DNA of 64,000 nt from Pseudomonas neustonica (GCF_003797945.1 NZ_RKKU01000002.1:1-64000); one strand, 5' to 3'. Positions 1 to 6,735 are shown, counted from the first letter of the stretch. The notes: generated by a model from the letters alone, not told the origin. Numbers and translations are program-made.

Positions 1-73
1 TGGGCCTGTCAGGCTTGGTGGCTTTGATCAGCGCAAAGCCGGTGGGAATCTAACTCCGTATTGGACGTTAAAA

Positions 74-118
74 GTGTAACCCATGTATTTGAAATGATGT
101 GTTACCTATGTTTTTGAA
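74..118. repeat. Imperfect direct repeat, possible transposon end
   Basis: Two 20-bp direct repeats, 74-93 (GTGTAACCCATGTATTTGAA) and 99-118 (GTGTTACCTATGTTTTTGAA), match at 17 of 20 positions with starts 25 bp apart. Closely spaced repeats of this kind are typical of transposase-binding sites at the ends of some insertion sequences. No transposase is visible because the window starts here, so the assignment is an inference. No gene is supported between 1 and 285. Confidence 0.35.
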
Positions 119-146
119 TCATACAGGTGCATTTCTTTGCGTCAGG

Positions 147-191
147 TTTCTTTATGCAAGTAAAGAAAGGTGACTCGCCAGCAAGGCGAAA
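147..191 (-). repeat. Interspersed repeat fragment with hairpin
   Basis: Arms TTTCTTTA (147-154) and TAAAGAAA (161-168) form a perfect 8-bp stem with a 6-nt loop. Next to it, 174-191 read on the minus strand gives TTTCGCCTTGCTGGCGAG. This is the same signature found at 3311-3328, 3716-3733 and 4126-4143 (minus), where it also sits beside hairpins or their remnants. It looks like a dispersed non-coding repeat whose adjacent hairpin varies between copies. Confidence 0.5.
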
Positions 192-241
192 AGCGCGCGT
201 GAAGACCGAAACCGATACTGCTAAAAGCCCCAAAGCACCCA

Positions 242-269
242 CAAAAAAGGGCTACCGAAGCAGCCCTTA
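242..269 (-). terminator. Rho-independent terminator of the oxygenase gene
   Basis: On the minus strand a stem AAGGGCT/AGCCCTT with an 8-nt loop is followed by a run of six T. It lies just past the stop codon of the minus-strand oxygenase gene ending at 286. Confidence 0.8.
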
Positions 270-285
270 CGCCAAAACCCAAAAC

Positions 286-1296
286 CTACTTCTTGGCCTC
301 CGCAAAATTAGCCTGAATCCGCTGCAACAAATAATCAGCAGCAGAAATGGGCGGATACTTACCAGCCGGACTCTCAATCATCACCGTTTTGTTGGCCTGA
401 CAAAAGAACGCCATGCTGTAACGCGGACCGCGATACTCACCCGGCTTGGGCATGCGCACGCGGTGCAGAGTGGACTTGAGTTGATCGTCACTCCAGCGCA
501 TCAGCATGTCGCCAATGTTGCAGGTGATGATGTCGTCACGCGGAATCACACTGCTCCACTCGCGGTTGTCACCAGCACCCTCGGCATCTTTGCCGGGGCT
601 GACCTGCAGGCCGCCCTGGCCTTCTTTCTGGAACACCATGGTCAGGCAATCAAAGTCGGTGTGCGCGCCAGCGCGCCACAGGCTTTCATCCTGATCCTCT
701 TCCGGCATGGCGAGGTAGTGCAGCAGGCGCAGGGTGCTTTGGTAATCCGGCTGGCGCCGGTCGTGCGCTTTGGTGAAAAAGTCGCGCTCAAAACCCAGGC
801 GCTCGGCAAAGCACGACAACACCTGCATGCCCAACTGCCAGGCGCGGTATTCAAAGTCGAGCATGATGCGGTGAAACTCCGGCACGACCGTCTGGTTGGG
901 CCAGCGATCGTCCATATGCGGCAAGGTGATCTGGAAGGATTCTTTCTGGTCGGCGGTGCGGGTCGAGGGCCGTACCTGCGACATAAACTCCCAACCAGTA
1001 TTCAAGCCTTTTTTCAGCGCAAAGGCGGCTTTTTGCTCGTTGCTCAGGCTGAAAAAAGCTTCCGATAGCGCAAAGGCACTCTGCACCAGCTTGACGTCCA
1101 GACCATGGTTCACCAGCTGGAAGAATCCCACCTGGGTCGCGGCCTGCCAAAGCTGGTCGGTGATCTCGCTGCGGCGGTTTTCAAAATCACTGAGGTCGAT
1201 CAGCGGAATCTCGCGCTCGGTTTCCTTGCCCATGCCGCCAAAAGTGGTTTCCAGCTGCAGTTCTTTCAGTCCGTATTCTGGGGTGGTGGTTGTCAT
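286..1296 (-). CDS. 2-oxoglutarate/Fe(II) oxygenase, isopenicillin N synthase-like family
   Basis: A 336-residue protein of the isopenicillin N synthase / 2OG-Fe(II) oxygenase superfamily. The N-terminal DIOX_N-type region contains IPLIDLSDF and QVGFFQLVNHG. The iron facial triad is visible as HTDFD (His and Asp) and the later LHRV His; RYSMAFF supplies the Arg-x-Ser that binds the 2-oxoglutarate carboxylate. The start at 1296 is preceded by a GGAG ribosome-binding site. The substrate is unknown. Bacterial members hydroxylate, desaturate or demethylate small molecules, and the neighbouring 8-oxoguanine deaminase and nucleoside-type binding protein make a purine-related substrate plausible but unproven. 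The gene is transcribed away from the deaminase gene and has its own terminator. Confidence 0.85.
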   Translation of the reverse strand: MTTTTPEYGLKELQLETTFGGMGKETEREIPLIDLSDFENRRSEITDQLWQAATQVGFFQLVNHGLDVKLVQSAFALSEAFFSLSNEQKAAFALKKGLNTGWEFMSQVRPSTRTADQKESFQITLPHMDDRWPNQTVVPEFHRIMLDFEYRAWQLGMQVLSCFAERLGFERDFFTKAHDRRQPDYQSTLRLLHYLAMPEEDQDESLWRAGAHTDFDCLTMVFQKEGQGGLQVSPGKDAEGAGDNREWSSVIPRDDIITCNIGDMLMRWSDDQLKSTLHRVRMPKPGEYRGPRYSMAFFCQANKTVMIESPAGKYPPISAADYLLQRIQANFAEAKK

Positions 1297-1605
1297 CTGT
1301 GTTCTCCGAGTAGTGCCCTTGAGGGCGCAAGGGGCGGAGAATGGCGTGCGTGAAAGCGGGGTAATCGGAGGGTGAGGCAGCTGTGCCTGTCAGTCCGATG
1401 GGTCCGCCGCGCAGCGCGCATTGTCCGACCGTAAACTGAGCAATGACCTGGGGTGGTGCCCCCTGACAGCTTCTACTCACGTTGCCGAGGATAATCGCGC
1501 AACGAAATTTATCAAGCAGTTATCAGGCCAGCTCGACGTTTTCTGACGAACGTGGGCTTGCTGAGGCCTGCAGCCCTGCTTGCGCAGCGGCAACCGCTGT
1601 GCGGC
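1297..1605. other. Intergenic region between divergent genes
   Basis: No gene is supported here. The stretch holds the ribosome-binding site of the minus-strand oxygenase near 1300, a small GGGG/CCCC hairpin near 1450-1462 and a hairpin CAGCGG-CAA-CCGCTG at 1585-1599. No sigma-54-type promoter was found for the oxygenase gene. The right part of the intergenic region (1606-1873) carries the regulatory sites of the deaminase gene and is listed separately. Confidence 0.6.
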
Positions 1606-1652
1606 TGCACCGCCTTCGCGCAAAAGCTGACCACTTGCACCATTTTTGCGCC
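1606..1652 (+). promoter_or_regulatory. Tandem NtrC-like enhancer sites
   Basis: Two sites resemble the NtrC consensus TGCAC-N7-GTGCA. TGCACCGCCTTCGCGCA at 1606-1622 has one mismatch in the right half. TGCACCATTTTTGCGCC at 1636-1652 has a perfect left half and a weaker right half. Their centres are 30 bp apart, about three helical turns, and lie roughly 126 and 96 bp upstream of the start site predicted from the sigma-54 promoter at 1714-1730. This is the geometry of classical NtrC enhancers such as that of glnA. Confidence 0.5.
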
Positions 1653-1713
1653 AACACAACGCGTGGACTCGCCAACAAGCGCCAAACGATAGAGCCTGCA
1701 GCCGCATGACGGG

Positions 1714-1730
1714 TTGGTGAGAAAATTGCT
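1714..1730 (+). promoter_or_regulatory. Putative sigma-54 promoter of the 8-oxoguanine deaminase gene
   Basis: TTGGTGAGAAAATTGCT has the obligatory GG (-24) and GC (-12) dinucleotides with exactly 10 nt between them, and the TTGCT -12 element. Transcription would start near 1741, giving a leader of about 133 nt. Confidence 0.55.
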
Positions 1731-1763
1731 ACTGTTTAGCCGAAGACAACTTACCGGCAAATA

Positions 1764-1835
1764 ACCGGCCGGGCTTAGCCCGACGGTTCGCGGCCGAATG
1801 TGCACTAGAGTAGAAGCGGTCAGGAGCCAGGCTCC
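1764..1835 (+). other. Two hairpins in the deaminase mRNA leader
   Basis: 1764-1787 folds as ACCG/CGGT closing an internal CGGGC-TTA-GCCCG stem. 1823-1835 is GGAGC-CAG-GCTCC. Both lie between the predicted start site (about 1741) and the ATG at 1874. They do not match the guanine/adenine riboswitch core that I know. They could be stability or attenuation structures. Confidence 0.4.
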
Positions 1836-1873
1836 GGGACATTGCTCTTTGGCTGGCTTAAAGGAGCAGTTCC

Positions 1874-3232
1874 ATGGCGTACCTGATCAAGAATACGGCA
1901 GCAATTTTTTCCCCGACCCAAAGCGACGCGCGCGATATTCGCATCAGCGCGGGCAAAATCACCGAAATGGGCGGCAACCTGCAGCCATTGGCCGATCAAT
2001 CCGAGCAGATCATTGACGCCAAGGGCTGCGTCGTTTGGCCGGGGCTGGTCAACACCCATCACCACCTCGCGCAGTCCATCATGAAAGGCGTGCCGGAAGG
2101 CCTGAACCAAGATCTCGGCGACTGGCTCAGCTCGGTACCCTACCGCTACTGGCCCAAGGTGACCCCAGAGCTGATGTACCACGCCGCGCGGCTTGGTTTG
2201 TATGAACTGCTGCGCTCGGGCGCAACCACCTGCGCCGACCACCACTACCTGTACCACGCGACCACCAGCCCCGAGCTGGAAGACGCGGTCTGGCAGGCCG
2301 CCGATGAACTCGGCATGCGTATGGTGCTGTGCCGGGGTAGCGCGACCGAGGTCGGCAGCCACCAGGGCATGGTCGATCACGGCATCGCGCCGGAAAGCCT
2401 GGAGCAGATTCTCAACCGGCTGGAAGCCAGCCGCAGTCGTTACCACCAGAGCGGCGGCGATGCCATGCGCAAACTGGTGGTCGCTCCCACCAGCCTGATC
2501 CACTCCAGTGACCCGGACGGTCTGCGCGCGCAGGCAGCCTATGCCCGCGAGTTTGGCCTGGGCATGCACTCGCATTTGCTGGAGGTCAACTTTGACGAGG
2601 TGCAGGCGCAGAAGAAGTACGGCATGAGCGCCGTCGACTACGCGGAGTCCTGCGACTGGCTGGGTGAGGACGTCTGGTATGCCCACCTGGTGCACTGCGA
2701 CGACCACGCCCTGTCACGCCTGGCCGAACGAGGTACGACCATCGCCCATTGCCCCACCTCCAACTGCCGCCTCGGCAGCGGCGTAGCACGCGCCATCGAA
2801 ATGGAAAAACTCGGCCTGCCGGTGACTCTGGGCGTGGACGGCTCCGCTTCAGCCGAGTCTGGCTCGATGCTGCAGGAACTGAACATGGCCTGGCTGATTC
2901 ATCGCGCCATGCACGGGCCCGAAGCCACGACGCTAGAGCAGGTGCTGACTTGGGGCAGCCGCAATGGCGCACAACTGCTGGGGCTGGACAACGTGGGTGA
3001 ACTGAGCGTCGGCATGGCCGCCGATCTGGTGCTCTACGACATCAACCTACCGCGCTTCGCCGGTGTACACAGCCCGCTGACGGCGCCACTGATGTGTGGT
3101 GAGCCGGTGAGTGTAAAGTACAGCTTTATTCAGGGCCGGCCGGCTATTGAGAATGGTGATGTTTGTGGGTTGGATGAGGCTGAGTTAACAGCTCGGGTGC
3201 AGGAGTCGGTGGCGCAGTTGATTCGGGGCTGA
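1874..3232 (+). CDS. 8-oxoguanine deaminase (amidohydrolase, ATZ/TRZ-type)
   Basis: A 452-residue cytosolic metal-dependent amidohydrolase. NTHHHL near residue 60 supplies the HxH metal ligands, GLGMHSHLLE and YAHLVHCDD supply later His ligands, and LGVDGSAS supplies the catalytic Asp. The segment MKGVPEGLNQDLGDWLSSVP and overall length fit Pseudomonas 8-oxoguanine deaminases (P. aeruginosa PA0142 type), which convert 8-oxoguanine to urate and ammonia. Related TrzN/AtzB-like or guanine deaminases are the main alternatives. An AAGGAG site 8 nt upstream fixes the start. A sigma-54 promoter and NtrC-like sites upstream suggest induction under nitrogen limitation, as expected for an ammonia-releasing catabolic step. 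Confidence 0.88.
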   Translation: MAYLIKNTAAIFSPTQSDARDIRISAGKITEMGGNLQPLADQSEQIIDAKGCVVWPGLVNTHHHLAQSIMKGVPEGLNQDLGDWLSSVPYRYWPKVTPELMYHAARLGLYELLRSGATTCADHHYLYHATTSPELEDAVWQAADELGMRMVLCRGSATEVGSHQGMVDHGIAPESLEQILNRLEASRSRYHQSGGDAMRKLVVAPTSLIHSSDPDGLRAQAAYAREFGLGMHSHLLEVNFDEVQAQKKYGMSAVDYAESCDWLGEDVWYAHLVHCDDHALSRLAERGTTIAHCPTSNCRLGSGVARAIEMEKLGLPVTLGVDGSASAESGSMLQELNMAWLIHRAMHGPEATTLEQVLTWGSRNGAQLLGLDNVGELSVGMAADLVLYDINLPRFAGVHSPLTAPLMCGEPVSVKYSFIQGRPAIENGDVCGLDEAELTARVQESVAQLIRG

Positions 3233-3304
3233 TTAGCGAGCCTTGTAAGCTGCCAATCCCTGACCAGCCTGCGCTTTTCACAGCAACGGCGTTAATTGTT
3301 CTGG

Positions 3305-3530
3305 TCAGCCTTTCGCCCTGATGGCGAGCGGGGGAAATGCTTGGCCATTTCCCCCTGCACCCCCTAGGCCACCCCAACTGCCCGGCCCTGCGGGTTCGCT
3401 GCGTTGCTCGGTCTGGCGGGGGCACTCGCAAACTCGGCGCTACGCACCTCAAACACCGCGAGCACCTTATCCCGCCAGTCCTGTGCTACTCGCCCGTGCA
3501 GACGGGGATTTGGGGTCCGTGCATTCTGGT
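3305..3530 (+). repeat. Inverted repeat, left arm
   Basis: This 226-bp arm is nearly identical to the reverse complement of 3922-4149. It begins TCAGCCTTTCGCCC, contains the signature TTTCGCCCTGATGGCGAG (3311-3328), then a hairpin with stem GGGGGAAATG/CATTTCCCCC. Similarity fades after 3530 and is weak to about 3551. Confidence 0.85.
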
Positions 3531-3586
3531 CGATCTTTTCGTGGTGTTGCTCACCCTCGCCCTAGCCATAGGCTCACTGAATGATC

Positions 3587-3610
3587 GTTCCCACGCTCCA
3601 GCCTGGGAAC
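3587..3610. repeat. REP-like palindrome, copy 1 (degenerate)
   Basis: Arms GTTCCCACGC and CCTGGGAAC form an imperfect hairpin of the GTTCCCACGC type, a motif widespread between Pseudomonas genes. Copies 2 and 3 at 3853 and 4213 have better symmetry. Confidence 0.65.
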
Positions 3611-3715
3611 GTGTGCGGCAATTGAGCAGAGGATTTTGGTTTCTGTGGTGTTAGTTACGCAGTGACGGACTGGGCTGCTCTTTAACCCGGCCTTGGCAGG
3701 TTGTTCTGATCAGCT

Positions 3716-3733
3716 TTTCGCCCTGACGGCGAG
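3716..3733 (+). repeat. Third, solitary copy of the repeat signature
   Basis: TTTCGCCCTGACGGCGAG differs from the copy at 3311 by a single base. It is followed by AGGGGGAAAGGCTGACC, a truncated version of the hairpin in the two long arms. It therefore looks like a decayed copy lying between them. Confidence 0.6.
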
Positions 3734-3852
3734 CAGGGGGAAAGGCTGACCAAAACAATTCACCGAAGCATGCATTTCCTCGCAGAGCTGTGGGCGCGAT
3801 CAGACTCTTGTGGTGCAAATGGCCGCAATGGACACGGGGCATCGAGGGCTGC

Positions 3853-3876
3853 GTTCCCACGCCGGAGCGTGGGAAC
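3853..3876. repeat. REP-like palindrome, copy 2
   Basis: Perfect arms GTTCCCACGC and GCGTGGGAAC flank a CGGA loop. The flanking sequence (GGGCTGC before, GATCACT after) is shared with copy 3 at 4213, so the two are direct duplicates of a unit larger than the hairpin. Confidence 0.75.
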
Positions 3877-3921
3877 GATCACTGCACAAGCAACGCTATG
3901 CAAGCAGCACCAGAAAAATCC

Positions 3922-4149
3922 ACCAGAATGCACGGACCCCAAATCCCCGTCTGCACGGGCGAGTAGCGCAGGACTGGCGGGAAATAGGTGCTCGCGGTGT
4001 CTGAGGTGCGTAGCGCCGAGTTTGCGAGTGCCCCCGCCAGACCGAGCAACGCAGCGAACCCGCAGGGCCGTGCAGTTGGGGTGGCCTAGGGGGTGCAGGG
4101 GGAAATGGCCAAGCATTTCCCCCTGCTCGCCATCAGGGCGAAAGGCTGA
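3922..4149 (-). repeat. Inverted repeat, right arm
   Basis: This is the opposite-orientation partner of 3305-3530, separated from it by about 390 bp. It includes the signature at 4126-4143 (minus strand) and the GGGGGAAATG hairpin. A few substitutions separate the arms, so the duplication is fairly recent or kept similar by gene conversion. Confidence 0.85.
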
Positions 4150-4212
4150 TCATGCCAATCTGCTGCGTGGTTGAGCATGTGCACGTGATGGACGCAGAGC
4201 ATCCGGGGCTGC

Positions 4213-4236
4213 ATTCCCACGCCGGAGCGTGGGAAC
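4213..4236. repeat. REP-like palindrome, copy 3
   Basis: Arms ATTCCCACGC and GCGTGGGAAC flank a CGGA loop. It differs from copy 2 only at the first base of the palindrome, and the surrounding bases are similar. Confidence 0.75.
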
Positions 4237-4261
4237 GATCACTATCCAGTATGTAGCCCAT

Positions 4262-4291
4262 AAAAAAACCCGAACCAAAATCCGGGTTTTT
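4262..4291 (-). terminator. Terminator of the BMP-family gene
   Basis: AAAAACCCG (4264-4272) pairs with CGGGTTTTT (4283-4291). On the minus strand the stem is followed by a T run, placing it about 65 bp past the stop of the minus-strand gene at 4356. The T-rich flanks on both sides would allow bidirectional use. Confidence 0.8.
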
Positions 4292-4355
4292 CACTACCTG
4301 CGAATCCCACTGACAGCCACGTGATGAGCGCGCTGTTAGCAAGAGCACATCAAGA

Positions 4356-5426
4356 TTACTGCGGAATAGTGGCCGTCATACCCTCAACGTACCAATCCAT
4401 ACCCGCCAACTCCTCATGTGTCATCTCCACACCATCAGCAACGCGAACGGTACCGCTCTGATCCTTGATCGGACCAGTGAAGGGGTGGAACTCACCGCTA
4501 CCGATAGACGCGATCATGGCATCAACCTTGGCGCGTTGTTCAGCGGTCAGCTTGTCACTGATGGATTCAATCTTGATCACGCCATCGTGGATGCCGCCCC
4601 AATAGTCAGCGGACTCCCAGGTGCCGTCCATTACGTCCTGCACGCTCTTGATGTAGTAAGGACCCCAGTCGTTAACCACTGACAACAGGTGCGCTTCAGG
4701 AGCAAAGTGGCTCATGTCCGATGCTTGACCTACACCCCATACGCCGCGTTTCTGCGCAGCCAAAAGAGGAGCTGGGCTATCGGTATGCTGCACGATCACG
4801 TCCACGCCCTGGTCGATCAGCGTGTTGGCGGCATCAGCTTCCTTGGCCGGGTCGAACCAGGTGTTGACCCATACCACTTTCATTTCTACATCCGGGTTGA
4901 CCGCACGCGCGCCCATGAATGTGGCGTTGATGTCGCGGATCACTTCCGGAATCGGGAAGGAGGCGATGTAACCGATGGTGTTGCTCTTGGTCACCATACC
5001 AGCGGCGGTGCCGGTGACGTAACGGCCTTCATAGGTAACTGACAGGTAAGTGCCCAGGTTGTCGGCCTGCTTATAGCCCGTAGCGTGCATAAAGGTTTTA
5101 TCAGGGTAGTCTGCGGCAACGCGCGCAGTCGCGTTCATGAAACCGAAAGACGTGGTGAAAATGACGTCATTACCGGCCTGCGCCAAGCGACGGATGGTAC
5201 GCTCGGCATCAGCGCCTTCGTTGACGTTCTCAACGTAGGTGGTCTGTACCTTGTCGCCGAAGTGGGCTTCGAGCTCCTTGCGGCCCTGATCGTGCTGGTA
5301 GCTCCAGCCGTGGTCACCAATGGGACCAACGTAGACAAAACCCACTTTTAATGGATCTTCCGCTGCCGTTACCTGCATGGGCAGCACCAGTGCGGCTGCC
5401 AGTGCGAGAGTGCGTTTCAAACTCAT
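4356..5426 (-). CDS. BMP-family ABC transporter substrate-binding protein (purine/nucleoside type)
   Basis: A 356-residue periplasmic binding protein of the basic membrane protein (BMP/PnrA) family. It has a Sec signal peptide (MSLKRTLALAAALVLPMQVTA, cleavage before AED) and the family opening KVGFVYVGPIGDHGWSYQHD. The segment GTAAGMVTKSNTIGYIASFP is also typical. BMP proteins capture nucleosides or other purines for an ABC importer. No ATPase or permease gene lies beside it, so partners must be encoded elsewhere or it works as an orphan receptor. A sigma-54 promoter and an NtrC-like dyad upstream, and the nearby 8-oxoguanine deaminase, point to purine nitrogen scavenging. Confidence 0.88.
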   Translation of the reverse strand: MSLKRTLALAAALVLPMQVTAAEDPLKVGFVYVGPIGDHGWSYQHDQGRKELEAHFGDKVQTTYVENVNEGADAERTIRRLAQAGNDVIFTTSFGFMNATARVAADYPDKTFMHATGYKQADNLGTYLSVTYEGRYVTGTAAGMVTKSNTIGYIASFPIPEVIRDINATFMGARAVNPDVEMKVVWVNTWFDPAKEADAANTLIDQGVDVIVQHTDSPAPLLAAQKRGVWGVGQASDMSHFAPEAHLLSVVNDWGPYYIKSVQDVMDGTWESADYWGGIHDGVIKIESISDKLTAEQRAKVDAMIASIGSGEFHPFTGPIKDQSGTVRVADGVEMTHEELAGMDWYVEGMTATIPQ

Positions 5427-5497
5427 GGGTACTTCTCCTGGGATCTAGTTATCGGCGACCGCCACACTTGCGTTGAGAACGGCGGATACAAGCTTGC

Positions 5498-5513
5498 AGC
5501 AAAAAGCTGGCCA
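5498..5513 (-). promoter_or_regulatory. Putative sigma-54 promoter of the BMP gene
   Basis: On the minus strand TGGCCAGCTTTTTGCT has GG-N10-GC and the TTGCT -12 element, a close match to the sigma-54 consensus. The start site would be near 5486, about 60 nt before the ATG at 5426. Confidence 0.6.
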
Positions 5514-5617
5514 TTTGTTCAGGAAATGACAAAAAAAATTCACCTGCCCTGATAGCATGCCGTTAGCCTGACTCTACTGCACCCGACCACGTTGGCAGGC
5601 AAAGCATCATGCGATCG

Positions 5618-5640
5618 GCCCGCACTATTATAGTGCGGGC
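5618..5640. promoter_or_regulatory. NtrC-like dyad upstream of the BMP gene
   Basis: A perfect palindrome with 10-bp arms, GCCCGCACTA and TAGTGCGGGC, around TTA. Its core GCACT-ATTAT-AGTGC matches the NtrC consensus GCACY-N5-RGTGC at every defined position. Its centre is about 143 bp upstream of the predicted start site. It also lies 24 bp past the stop codon of the neighbouring minus-strand gene, but it has no T run on that strand, so a terminator is the less likely reading. Confidence 0.55.
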
Positions 5641-5663
5641 AAGCAATTCATGCACCGCAGCGA

Positions 5664-6713
5664 TCAGCCATGCGCCAACGGCAGCAAGCCTCCGCGCAGG
5701 CTGGCAACCTGCTCCAGGCCCTGTTCCCGCAGGATCGACGTTGCCAACGCCGAGCGCCGGCCGGAGCGACAGAGGGTAACCACCGGAAGGTCGGTCGGCA
5801 CTTCTGTGACGCGCTGGCGCAGCTGATCCAGCGGGATTTGCAGCGCCGTGCCGAGCACCTCCGGCAGCTCACCGGGAATCACCTCTCCGGCCTGCCGCAC
5901 ATCCAGCAGTGTTACCCGATCCGCATGCAACAGCAGCCACTCAGAGCCGATCTCTGGCACACCGGCATAGGTGACGCGCAGGTCCTCGGCCCAGTTCGGT
6001 TCGGGCGGCACCTGACCATCTGCCGGGCAACCGCTGCGCAGATTGGCTGGCACTGCCTCGTCGATCTTCTTCGGATGCGGCAAGCTCATGGCCTGCATGT
6101 AGCCGACAAAATCTGCTTCATTGGCACTACCACCTACTCTGGCGTTATAGCTGCGCTCTTCGCCAATGCTGCTTTGCGTGCGGCCGTTGTAGTCGTGCGC
6201 CGGGTAAACCTGGCAGTCATCCGGCAGGCTGAACAGTTGCTCGGTGATCGAATGAAAAAGAGTGGCCGCATTGCCCTGCTGAAAGTCACTACGGCCACAG
6301 CCCCGAATCAATAGCGCATCACCGGTAAATACCATCGAATGGTCGGCCAGCACATAGCTCATACAACCGTCGGTATGACCGGGAGTGGCCCGCGCCTCCA
6401 GGCTCACGCCGGCAACGCCAAACGTCTGACCATGGGATAACGGCAGATCGAGGTGCTCTGCGTTTATAACGGCCGCAGAAGCGATCAGGCAGCCGGTTTT
6501 CTGCTTAAGCAGCCAGGCCGCAGTGATGTGATCGGCGTGGGCATGTGTGTCGACGACCAGCTTGAGTTGTAAGCCCAGTTCACGGATCAGTGAGAGATCG
6601 CGCTGAGCCTGCTCAAACACCGGATCAATCAATAGCGCTTCTCCGCTGGTAGTGTCACCCAGCAGGTAGGTGTAGGTTGATGACGCGGCATCGAACAATT
6701 GACGAAAGACCAT
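5664..6713 (-). CDS. Persulfide dioxygenase-rhodanese fusion (metallo-beta-lactamase fold)
   Basis: A 349-residue two-domain sulfur enzyme. The N-terminal metallo-beta-lactamase fold carries the THAHADH metal site and ATPGHTDG, as in ETHE1-type persulfide dioxygenases. The C-terminal rhodanese domain (from about residue 255) has the active-site loop CRSGRRS. Such fusions (Blh/CstB-like) oxidise glutathione or cysteine persulfide to sulfite and transfer sulfane sulfur, detoxifying sulfide. I place the start at the ATG at 6713 (MVFRQLFDAASS), where family homology begins. A longer frame would translate the AT-rich promoter region. Confidence 0.85.
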   Translation of the reverse strand: MVFRQLFDAASSTYTYLLGDTTSGEALLIDPVFEQAQRDLSLIRELGLQLKLVVDTHAHADHITAAWLLKQKTGCLIASAAVINAEHLDLPLSHGQTFGVAGVSLEARATPGHTDGCMSYVLADHSMVFTGDALLIRGCGRSDFQQGNAATLFHSITEQLFSLPDDCQVYPAHDYNGRTQSSIGEERSYNARVGGSANEADFVGYMQAMSLPHPKKIDEAVPANLRSGCPADGQVPPEPNWAEDLRVTYAGVPEIGSEWLLLHADRVTLLDVRQAGEVIPGELPEVLGTALQIPLDQLRQRVTEVPTDLPVVTLCRSGRRSALATSILREQGLEQVASLRGGLLPLAHG

Positions 6714-6735
6714 GGCAAAGTACCTCTGGGCTATT

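Larger units (their letters stand above)
3233..4261. repeat. Non-coding repeat cluster (about 1 kb)
   Basis: No gene is supported. The stretch consists of a large inverted repeat (arms 3305-3530 and 3922-4149), a third partial copy of its end at 3716-3733, and three REP-like palindromes. The reading frames in it are translations of the two repeat arms (each gives a protein starting MLGHFPLHPLGHPNC) and lack ribosome-binding sites or recognisable domains. It resembles the families of dispersed intergenic repeats known in Pseudomonas genomes. Confidence 0.8.

Noticed and set aside
127-1068. A 313-codon plus-strand frame opposite the oxygenase gene
   Set aside because: It is antisense to a protein with full family motifs, has no domain and begins in repeat DNA.
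1297-1500. Sigma-54 promoter for the oxygenase gene
   Set aside because: No GG-N10-GC arrangement with the flanking consensus was found on the minus strand.
1741-1873. Guanine riboswitch before the deaminase gene
   Set aside because: The conserved three-way junction and loop sequences of the purine riboswitch were not found.
3321-4116. Open reading frames of 87-134 codons on both strands in the 3.2-4.3 kb region
   Set aside because: They are translations of the two arms of an inverted repeat in different frames, without ribosome-binding sites or recognisable domains.
5618-5640. Palindrome as a terminator of the sulfur gene
   Set aside because: There is no T run on the minus strand, and the core matches the NtrC consensus at the right distance from a sigma-54 promoter. 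A dual role is not excluded.
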